A stretch of DNA of 36,529 bases from a virus, in IMG/VR virus record IMGVR_UViG_3300028399_000017, positions 1 through 36,529 of that record. One strand, 5' to 3'. The notes under the pieces are model-generated. The model had not been told where the DNA came from. It searched no databases and saw only the letters and a list, made by a program, of their open reading frames with translations. A program made the translations under genes and the position numbers. Positions within the stretch are counted from its first letter, which is position 1, and the number at the start of each line of letters is the position of its first letter. Below are positions 31,634-36,529 of the stretch, piece by piece.

Positions 31634-31894
31634 TTAGCCTCTTTTTGTTTGCTGATCGCCCGCCTCGTGCGCGAGCATTTTCTCCATGACTACAGGCTCA
31701 TTTTCGTGAAGCCAGACCATGCGCCGCAGCAGTGTCGCTGCGGCTTTGTTTATTTTCCGCTCTCCTCGCGCCCACTTGTTCCAGGTGGAACGCCCGGAAC
31801 CCATGAGAGATGCCATTTCGTTGATCGAGAGGCCCAGTGCTTTCTGGGTCTCAAGGACATCTTCTGCGCTCATGTTTAGGTTTTTGCTTGCCAT
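31634..31894 (-). CDS. XRE-type HTH transcriptional regulator
   Basis: An 86-residue protein from ATG 31894 (MASKNLNMSAEDVLETQKALG). GGTGAG lies just upstream; the longer reading adds four codons. The stretch LGLSINEMASLMGSGRSTWNKWARGERKINKAAATLLRRM (about 20-59) is a classical XRE helix-turn-helix. It could repress early promoters or control the lipase gene, which starts four bases after its stop. It is the only other clear HTH besides the Cro/YdaS-like regulator. Confidence 0.75.
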   Translation of the reverse strand: MASKNLNMSAEDVLETQKALGLSINEMASLMGSGRSTWNKWARGERKINKAAATLLRRMVWLHENEPVVMEKMLAHEAGDQQTKRG

Positions 31895-31905
31895 GATCTC
31901 ACCCA

Positions 31906-32187
31906 CTATTCGCCGCTACAATCAAGCACTGACGGCACCCAGCCGCACAATTCTAGCGCCCACATTGATTCAACAGAGCTGTTGATCACATCTGTCGGCC
32001 TGCTGTCGTAAATTTCCCTGCTAATTGTCACTGGCTTTCCGGCGCTTGCCATAGTTCTAGCGCTCTCTGCCTGCAAAACAATATCGCCATCCTTCTTTTC
32101 GTATACAGCGACCTTTATCATTTTGAATAATTTTCCGTGACCGTTGCATTCCAGGCCTATTCCAGCGTATTTGATAAATTGTCTCAT
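31906..32187 (-). CDS. Hypothetical early phage protein, 93 aa
   Basis: A 93-residue protein (MRQFIKYAGIGLECNGHGKLFK...). I used the second ATG, at 32187, because GAGG lies about seven bases upstream of it and almost touches the first ATG. Short beta strands followed by a helix are visible; there is no known motif. A strong GC hairpin lies directly upstream. It is part of the leftward early operon that ends at the lipase. Confidence 0.58.
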   Translation of the reverse strand: MRQFIKYAGIGLECNGHGKLFKMIKVAVYEKKDGDIVLQAESARTMASAGKPVTISREIYDSRPTDVINSSVESMWALELCGWVPSVLDCSGE

Positions 32188-32205
32188 TTCCATTTCCTCT
32201 TTTTA

Positions 32206-32227
32206 CCCCCCCCTCCATCAGGGGGGG
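32206..32227 (-). other. Poly-C/poly-G hairpin
   Basis: Eight C (32206-32213) and seven G (32221-32227) flank the loop TCCATCA. It lies between gene 32244-32516 and the ribosome binding site of gene 31906-32187. It may slow or partly terminate transcription. Its runs are also likely to vary in length. Confidence 0.4.
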
Positions 32228-32243
32228 CGAAAATCACGGGTGG

Positions 32244-32516
32244 TTATTTCTTGGCTTCAACGACGGCACAGGCTGCTGTATCAACATTCAAACAGATTAT
32301 GCCAAGGTCACGTATCAGATCGTTGTTCACCTTTTTTTCAGCAGACGTGTCATAAATGACATTCTCTTCGTTGTCGTTACCGCTGTAAATTTTCATTGAT
32401 TTAACATCGATGATGTCATCAGAATCAACATAAGTTTCGGCTTCAATGTTGAGCTGTAGGTCAACGCTGACACCGTTGAAAGATGCGTTTACTGTGTAAG
32501 TAGTTTCTACGATCAT
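32244..32516 (-). CDS. Hypothetical early phage protein, 90 aa
   Basis: A 90-residue acidic, beta-rich protein starting MIVETTYTVNASFNGVSVDLQ. I chose ATG 32516 by analogy with the copy A leader; the upstream MAPNSKTRKNK frame is the duplicated leader. It carries a consensus promoter at 32568-32596. It has no recognised domain. The near-identical upstream regions suggest it and gene 29595-29972 are expressed together although their proteins are unrelated. Confidence 0.6.
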   Translation of the reverse strand: MIVETTYTVNASFNGVSVDLQLNIEAETYVDSDDIIDVKSMKIYSGNDNEENVIYDTSAEKKVNNDLIRDLGIICLNVDTAACAVVEAKK

Positions 32517-32520
32517 TTTA

Positions 32521-32597
32521 TTTTTCCTTGTCTTTGAGTTCGGGGCCATTCCCTAACTTCTGAATCTATTATATACCCGGTGTGTACGAATTGCAAG
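32521..32597 (-). repeat. Duplicated promoter-leader block, copy B
   Basis: This block is the second near-identical copy of 29977-30053, with the same promoter, transcript start and leader. It extends upstream into the TTTATCACAAAA element shared with the third module at 30357. Confidence 0.8.
32568..32596 (-). promoter_or_regulatory. Consensus sigma70 promoter for gene 32244-32516
   Basis: On the minus strand TTGCAA (32596-32591) and TATAAT (32573-32568) are separated by 17 bases, exactly as in copy A. A-rich sequence upstream (about 32600-32629) resembles an UP element. Confidence 0.75.
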
Positions 32598-32653
32598 AGG
32601 TTTATCACAAAACCCAGAAAAAAATTGCCTTCATTAAATCAGATGATGGACCA

Positions 32654-33034
32654 TCATCTCCACGACAATTCGTTGATTTGCTTACGGAGGTACCCCACCT
32701 CTTCTTTTAGTTGCTCGTTCTCGAGAACTAAATCCTGATTCAGATCGCGGACGATTTCCTCTTTATTGTTTCTGTAAATGGCCTGCCGCAACTCCTTGTA
32801 GTCATACTGATGATTGGGTTTTCCGCCGCCGTACCCTTTAAATCCGTCCATCAACGCTTCGCGGTAATTGCTCCAATGGTCGCTTTCTACGTAATAACTA
32901 ACGTCACAATATAATTCCCCCATTACCTCATCAATCAGCGATAATAATTTTGGCCTAAAGCTGTCCATTATTTTTTGCGCCTCCTCCTTCCCTTGCTCTG
33001 TGAGCTCTGGATAAAGTGGATATTCTTCGCTCAT
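32654..33034 (-). CDS. Hypothetical early phage protein with C-terminal coiled coil
   Basis: A 126-residue protein. The N-terminal part (about 1-60) is acidic and aromatic, and residues 85-122 form a coiled coil (NKEEIVRDLNQDLVLENEQLKEEVGYLRKQINEL). It is probably oligomeric. No enzyme motif is seen. GGAGG precedes the ATG. It lies downstream of the recombination genes in the leftward early operon. Confidence 0.6.
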   Translation of the reverse strand: MSEEYPLYPELTEQGKEEAQKIMDSFRPKLLSLIDEVMGELYCDVSYYVESDHWSNYREALMDGFKGYGGGKPNHQYDYKELRQAIYRNNKEEIVRDLNQDLVLENEQLKEEVGYLRKQINELSWR

Positions 33035-33081
33035 TTCCGTACCTCCATTAAAATCAATCCGGCCTAAGCCGTTTCCTGAAA

Positions 33082-33255
33082 CTATTTTTTACAAACCCCT
33101 GGCGAGCTATGGACGTTAAAATAAACGTTGCCAATAGTCGATTTTTCCACGTCCTCGATGATCGCCTTTGCGAGCGCTGGGCGGCCGGAATCAATCGCCG
33201 CGAGCGCTTTTCTTAGACACTCCTCCAGGGTTTTTCCACGATCCAGCTCATCCAT
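33082..33255 (-). CDS. Small hypothetical protein, 57 aa
   Basis: A 57-residue frame with ATG at 33255 and TAG at 33082-33084, running MDELDRGKTLEECLRKALAA and ending in GVCKK. GGAGG lies nine bases upstream. It overlaps the stop of the gene above by eight bases, which supports coupled translation. It is helical at the start and has no recognised motif. It has strong coding features despite its size. Confidence 0.55.
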   Translation of the reverse strand: MDELDRGKTLEECLRKALAAIDSGRPALAKAIIEDVEKSTIGNVYFNVHSSPGVCKK

Positions 33256-33826
33256 TTTCTGCCTCCTGGGCTAGTTTTTCGAACTCTGGCCAGTGTGGGT
33301 TGAGAATTTTTTTCTCCTCCCTCTCAAGCCCAAGCCACCAGGTTTTCAGGTTTTCCACCCCCCCCATCGCCGCGTCTTTTGCCCTCGATTTCAGTGCCAA
33401 AATATCCGGACCTTCATCATCTGCGGGGAATGGCAGTATGGTGAATGGCACTTTTACATGCCGCGAAATTGCCATCATGAATGTGACGGGGGCGGATATC
33501 TCTGCGTGTGATATCTGTATCCCACCAGCCGCTTTTCCTGCGTAAATCACATCAGGGTTTCGGAATAGCCGTATTTTTTTTCCTATCCATCCGCTGCGTT
33601 TTTTCCCAAAACACAAAATGAGACCGACGCACATGCCTTTTGCCGGGATGTACGGCATATGCGGAGGAATCGCAATTTTTGCTTTTTCTCCCCTTCCGTT
33701 GCCAGCGATTTTTGTCACTGCCGTAATTGTCACGTCAATCGGCTCTATGAGCAGGTCGTCAGCGTTCAGACGATCTGAATTCACGGCGATTGTCCCCGTC
33801 ATGTCATCGTCATCAATCGAATTCAA
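33248..33826 (-). CDS. Recombination-associated phage protein (partner of exonuclease)
   Basis: A 192-residue protein. Residues about 18-110 (RLNADDLLIEPIDVTITAVTKIAG, then FRNPDVIYAGKAAGGIQISH) match a beta-rich domain seen in many phages beside exonuclease and single-strand annealing genes. The C-terminal region is helical (about 145-190). I infer a single-strand DNA-binding or annealing-support role from its place next to the PD-(D/E)XK exonuclease, whose stop overlaps its start by 14 bases. Confidence 0.62.
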   Translation of the reverse strand: MNSIDDDDMTGTIAVNSDRLNADDLLIEPIDVTITAVTKIAGNGRGEKAKIAIPPHMPYIPAKGMCVGLILCFGKKRSGWIGKKIRLFRNPDVIYAGKAAGGIQISHAEISAPVTFMMAISRHVKVPFTILPFPADDEGPDILALKSRAKDAAMGGVENLKTWWLGLEREEKKILNPHWPEFEKLAQEAENG

Positions 33827-34877
33827 TTTCTGCCTCCCCTGGGTCGTACAGATACCACGATGGGTAATCTACGTCCCTCATTGCTGCGTGATCCAGCTCC
33901 GTCACCCACGGTGTGTCAGTCCCGAATTTGCTCATGAAATGCGAGTACGCACTAATGGCGTCTGTGATAACCGAGGCGCTCCGAGTGCTGATATCCGTGC
34001 GCACGAATTTGCCGGGCCGCTCGATGTCCTCTTTTTTCTGCTCGTAGTCGCGAACGAGAATGTTCGGCGTTCCTGATGACTGCATGAACAGCCACTGGAA
34101 CGTAAAATCTCCGTCATAATCGAACGGCAACAATTTTGCACCCTGCGCGATCCGGGCCGCGCGCAGATACCATTCTGCCTGAACTGTCATCATGCGCCGC
34201 CCGATTTCTGAATGACAGCACTCGCGGAAAGGGACGCAATTTTTATTGGCAACATTTTTCAGATCAAGGACGATGCCGGGGGCCAGAAAATCGAGGCGCG
34301 CTTTGCAGCTAATTCCGCCATCCTCCCACAAAATCGTGACTTCAGGATGCCCTCCAGAATCTCGCAGTGGACCAACAATCTGCGCGGACTGTTTCGATTT
34401 CTCCAGCGCGTCGGCGTACTCGTTCTGCGTCAGTATTGTTTTCCCGCTATCAGTTGCGTCGGCTGCGTAGTCCTGGGTCAGCGTCGGCCATAGCGCCGGT
34501 GTGTTTATCCCTGATGATTCGCAGTATTCCGCGATGCGCTCGCACAAAACTTTTTTCGTGCCGCCAACCTTCAGGTCGTGGCGTTTGCACCATGTTTTTA
34601 GATCGTCATGAGAATCCAAAACGTCATCAAACATGGTTTTGTCGAGCGCCGGGGTGTATTTTTCGCGGAGTTTCTCAACGCCTTCGAGAGCCGCTTTGTG
34701 TTTCGCGCTCCCGTTCATCTGGGCGCGGGTGCCTGATTCTGATTTACCAGGCCCGTAGATTTTATGCCAGTAGTCCAGCGGTCCAGTGTTCAGCAATTTT
34801 ATCCCGCTGGCCGACAGCGCTGGGATGGCATGATAGTCGTCCTCCGGCATGTCGAGAATCAGCTTAACGTTTTTCAT
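33813..34877 (-). CDS. PD-(D/E)XK exonuclease with inserted SAP-like segment (exodeoxyribonuclease VIII-type)
   Basis: A 354-residue protein. The N-terminal EDDYHAIPALSASGIKLLNTGPLDYWHKI is typical of the DUF3799/RecE-type exonuclease. The catalytic core is visible at GISCKARLDFLAPGIVLDLKN (about 190-210), giving the D-(x)n-DxK metal site. HSEIGRRMMTVQAEWYLRAA supplies the Q-Y motif. A SAP-like insert (DDLKTWCKRHDLKVGGTKKVLCERIAEY, about 91-118) lies between the N-terminal part and the core. It probably resects double-strand ends for recombination. Confidence 0.82.
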   Translation of the reverse strand: MKNVKLILDMPEDDYHAIPALSASGIKLLNTGPLDYWHKIYGPGKSESGTRAQMNGSAKHKAALEGVEKLREKYTPALDKTMFDDVLDSHDDLKTWCKRHDLKVGGTKKVLCERIAEYCESSGINTPALWPTLTQDYAADATDSGKTILTQNEYADALEKSKQSAQIVGPLRDSGGHPEVTILWEDGGISCKARLDFLAPGIVLDLKNVANKNCVPFRECCHSEIGRRMMTVQAEWYLRAARIAQGAKLLPFDYDGDFTFQWLFMQSSGTPNILVRDYEQKKEDIERPGKFVRTDISTRSASVITDAISAYSHFMSKFGTDTPWVTELDHAAMRDVDYPSWYLYDPGEAEIEFD

Positions 34878-35074
34878 TGCTCGGCCTCCGCGCTCGCCCC
34901 TGCGTCCTCCACGGGAACGTTATCGCCCAGCATTTCCAGCAGATCGTCCTGAGTTGCCACGCGGACCTCGTGCGTGTCCAGCGCTACATGTCGAAGCGCC
35001 TGCTGGCGATTGTTCCCGCGAACCAGGCGCTTGGCCTGCCCATTATCAACCACATAAATCGTTTTTCGTCCCAT
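34874..35074 (-). CDS. Hypothetical early phage protein, 66 aa
   Basis: A 66-residue protein from ATG 35074 (MGRKTIYVVDNGQAKRLVRGNNRQQALRHVA), with GAGGA upstream. The first 45 residues resemble small recombination-region proteins; the tail is acidic. It overlaps the exonuclease start by four bases. It opens the recombination operon directly downstream of the inverted repeat at 35132-35212. Function unknown. Confidence 0.62.
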   Translation of the reverse strand: MGRKTIYVVDNGQAKRLVRGNNRQQALRHVALDTHEVRVATQDDLLEMLGDNVPVEDAGASAEAEQ

Positions 35075-35131
35075 GATATTTTCCTCGTTTTGCGTTAAAT
35101 CAACTGCCAAATTTTAGGCGAAAAAAAACCC

Positions 35132-35212
35132 AGAAATTAGGCGGTCTGGTGGCGAGCAGGATTGTGATAGACAAGGAAAAAAAACACAAACCGCACAGAC
35201 CGCCTAATTTCT
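35132..35212. other. Perfect 17-bp inverted repeat around a 47-base loop
   Basis: Positions 35132-35148 (AGAAATTAGGCGGTCTG) and 35196-35212 are exact complements. On the minus strand the structure ends in GGG followed by eight T, so it may be a terminator or attenuator for gene 35251-35469. It separates that gene from the recombination operon. Unlike attC arms, it has no unpaired bases. Confidence 0.6.
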
Positions 35213-35250
35213 AGGCTTTTCCCTTGTTTTAACTGACGCCACATCAGACA

Positions 35251-35469
35251 CTAAACACCATATATTTTCTCCTCCCCGTTGTCCAGAGATTTTTTGTTTT
35301 TTACTAAAAAAAGCGTCTGGTTTTTTGTTGCATTCTCCGCCCGTTTCTGCCTGATGCATGCAGCGTGGATTTCATTTAAATGATGAAGCGCGGCGCGTCT
35401 CTCTGTCTCCGTGTCCGCGTTGCATAGTTCGTTATCGAGTCGCTCTATTGTTTTTTTTAGACTGTTCAT
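35251..35469 (-). CDS. Small helical protein, 72 aa
   Basis: A 72-residue helical, charged protein (MNSLKKTIERLDNELCNADTETERRAALHHLNEIHAACIRQKR). It looks like a short coiled coil followed by a basic tail. No family is recognised. It is the right-most gene that still belongs to the phage by context. A perfect hairpin, GCTATGC/GCATAGC, lies upstream at 35493-35513. Confidence 0.55.
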   Translation of the reverse strand: MNSLKKTIERLDNELCNADTETERRAALHHLNEIHAACIRQKRAENATKNQTLFLVKNKKSLDNGEEKIYGV

Positions 35470-35543
35470 TTTCTGATCCTCGTTTGTTTTTTGCTATGCC
35501 GACTCTGCATAGCTCTGGGCTATACGGATTCTGGATAATATAT

Positions 35544-35557
35544 GTTAGGCGTTAAGC
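35544..35557 (+). other. Orphan R'-type integron core sites (GTTAGGC then GTTAAGC)
   Basis: GTTAGGC (35544-35550) and GTTAAGC (35551-35557) are two adjacent R'-like boxes with no matching R'' to their left. CTGGAT at about 35531-35536 is the complement of ATCCAG in attC-like site C (757-762). The leftward gene stops inside the second box. Confidence 0.5.
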
Positions 35558-35773
35558 CCAGCTATAAGCTTTATCAAGCAAGTCGTCAATTTTGCTTAAC
35601 TCATAAATACCTTCTAGGTTCGGCTCGCCGCCATACTGCGGAACCTCGCTCAGGTGGTAACGACCAGCAATTAGCTGAACCTCTCCACCGCTTTCTTCAG
35701 ACCAATTTATATATGCTGTATCACCCTCCTCCATTAGCAAAAGCGTATTTTTATCAGTGGTTCTATTTGCCAT
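35552..35773 (-). CDS. Hypothetical cassette protein, 73 aa
   Basis: A 73-residue acidic protein starting MANRTTDKNTLLLMEEGDTAYINWSEES. I used ATG 35773 because GAGG lies upstream and because it follows the minus-strand core site GTTAGGC of attC E; the longer frame to 35848 would run through that site. The TAA stop lies in the R' box at 35551-35557. No recognised domain. It has the size and boundaries of an integron cassette gene. Confidence 0.62.
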   Translation of the reverse strand: MANRTTDKNTLLLMEEGDTAYINWSEESGGEVQLIAGRYHLSEVPQYGGEPNLEGIYELSKIDDLLDKAYSWA

Positions 35774-35797
35774 CTGTGCCTCATCACTTCGTAGCAC

Positions 35798-35883
35798 GCC
35801 TAACAAAACAAAATCAGTGTGACGGTCATACCGCAGCGCTATTTCCATTTACGTCACGCCGCACCTGTTTTGTGACGTTATGA
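35798..35883 (+). other. Integron attC recombination site E
   Basis: R'' GCCTAAC (35798-35804) and R' GTTATGA (35877-35883) bracket arms ACAAAATCAG (35808-35817) and CTGTTTTGT (35865-35873), with one extrahelical T on the left arm. GTGACG and CGTCAC extend the stem inward. The gene on the right stops inside R' and the gene on the left starts just outside R''. Confidence 0.82.
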
Positions 35884-36102
35884 AGAAAAGTAATCAACAG
35901 GATTAAATACCGGAACTTCCCCACATCGCCCACGCTCTGTATAAATGTACCCAGCTTTGATTTTGCTATTGATGCCGCCAACAAGAACATCACAGTATTT
36001 GTCGCCATCATAAGAAAGTGGCAGCACTTTACGCACTGGTGCAATTTTTCCCGGCGTATCCCCAAGTTCTACAAATGGGTAGTCAGTGAAAAAAACATGC
36101 AT
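35878..36102 (-). CDS. Hypothetical cassette protein, 74 aa
   Basis: A 74-residue protein (MHVFFTDYPFVELGDTPGKIAPVRKVLPLSYDGDKYCDVLVGGI). The mix of beta strands and a short turn suggests a small soluble fold. The ATG lies inside the R'' box of attC F (minus strand GTTATGC) and the stop inside R' of attC E, so the gene fills the cassette. No domain is recognised. Confidence 0.62.
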   Translation of the reverse strand: MHVFFTDYPFVELGDTPGKIAPVRKVLPLSYDGDKYCDVLVGGINSKIKAGYIYTERGRCGEVPVFNPVDYFSS

Positions 36103-36195
36103 AACAATTAGCTCCAGCCGACGTAGTGGCGTCGGGCTTTGTCGTTAAATTTAAAAATCAGTGCGCCCACTACGCGGCTGAGCACGGCGTTATGC
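36099..36195 (+). other. Integron attC recombination site F
   Basis: R'' GCATAAC (36099-36105) and R' GTTATGC (36189-36195) are exact complements. The arm GCTCCAGCCG (36111-36120) pairs with CGGCTGAGC (36175-36183) leaving one extrahelical C. The stem continues with GTAGTGG/CCACTAC. The plus strand closely resembles the classical class 1 integron consensus (TAACAATT...CAGCCGACG...GGCGTTATGC). Confidence 0.9.
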
Positions 36196-36196
36196 C

Positions 36197-36490
36197 TCAC
36201 ATCGAATTCAGTATTTTCATGCCCGCGTAAAACTGGGTTTTAGATGAGGCAAATTCCTTCTTTGCCTCATAGATGCGCTCACGCCACTGCTCTCTGGTTT
36301 GTAATGTGAGTAAAATCTGATCCCTGCTTAGCTCTCCGAATTCTTCACGCAATTGCTCTAAGCTCATTTCTGATATTTTTATTTTTTCAAATTCTACACA
36401 GCTGTCATCCCGGCTTGATGGGTAAATAGGACATGTTCTATTTGCTTTAAAACAAAAGAAACACTGACTTTTTTGTGGGGCACAAGGCAT
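36197..36490 (-). CDS. Cysteine-rich hypothetical cassette protein, 97 aa
   Basis: A 97-residue protein with an N-terminal cysteine cluster (MPCAPQKSQCFFCFKANRTC), which may bind metal, then a charged helical region (ISEMSLEQLREEFGELSRDQILLTLQTREQWRERIYEAKKEF). The ATG lies inside the R'' box of the truncated attC at 36487. The stop lies next to R' of attC F. No named family is recognised. Confidence 0.62.
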   Translation of the reverse strand: MPCAPQKSQCFFCFKANRTCPIYPSSRDDSCVEFEKIKISEMSLEQLREEFGELSRDQILLTLQTREQWRERIYEAKKEFASSKTQFYAGMKILNSM

Positions 36491-36529
36491 AACAAGTAGC
36501 TCCAGCGGACAAAATACCGCGTTGTTTAA
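36487..36529 (+). other. Truncated attC site G at window edge
   Basis: R'' GCATAAC (36487-36493) is followed by AAGTAGCTCCAGCGGACAA and CCGC, the left half of an attC. The right half and R' lie beyond the window. The array therefore continues to the right. Confidence 0.75.

Noticed and set aside
1-36529. Circular genome with joined window ends
   Set aside because: The last attC half (36487-36529) is not completed by bases 1-60, and no terminal direct repeat is seen, apart from an 8-base GCTATGCC at 1 and 35493.
28801-36529. tRNA genes
   Set aside because: No cloverleaf pattern was found by eye in the intergenic regions.

Overview
The window holds one nearly complete contractile-tailed (myovirus-type) phage genome, about 1.05-35.5 kb. 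It is flanked on both sides by small genes bounded by integron-type attC recombination sites. The attC sites, the capsid and tail families and the signals suggest a Gram-negative, probably gammaproteobacterial, host; that is inference. There is no 16S or other host marker gene. I see no tyrosine or serine integrase, no transposase, no tRNA and no CRISPR array.

Layout. (1) 1-1044: three short leftward cassette genes separated by attC or attC-like sites. (2) 1045-2274: small leftward phage genes of unknown function. (3) 2310-4631, rightward: a self-regulated Cro/YdaS-like regulator, a replication-initiator-like gene carrying seven internal iterons (the likely origin), a partner gene and a RuvC-like resolvase. 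(4) 4704-8722, rightward: a secreted FN3 protein, virion accessory proteins and a LamG protein with a long 14-residue repeat tract. (5) 8719-29304, leftward: the late operon, read in transcription order as small and large terminase, an M15 peptidase lysin, portal, Mu-F-like head protein, PLD-like protein, DUF2213 protease/scaffold, decoration protein, capsid, connectors, sheath, tube, tail chaperones with a likely -1 frameshift, a short tape measure, baseplate hub, spike, gpJ and tail fibre. (6) 29383-35469: leftward early genes driven by near-identical sigma70 promoters, including a class 3 lipase, small regulators and a recombination pair (partner protein plus PD-(D/E)XK exonuclease). Two rightward membrane proteins (holin candidates) lie among them. 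(7) 35544-36529: attC sites and three more leftward cassette genes, the last attC cut by the window end.

How it works together. The iterons, initiator, partner and resolvase replicate the genome and process junctions. The exonuclease and its partner support recombination. Terminase, portal, capsid and the contractile tail build the particle. The M15 peptidase, the membrane proteins and perhaps the lipase release it.

The most unusual point is the setting. Cassettes with classical attC architecture flank a phage that has no visible integrase, and every cassette gene runs opposite to the usual attC polarity. Either the phage sits inside a chromosomal cassette array, possibly captured by the integron integrase, or the phage itself carries cassettes. 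The window alone cannot decide between these.
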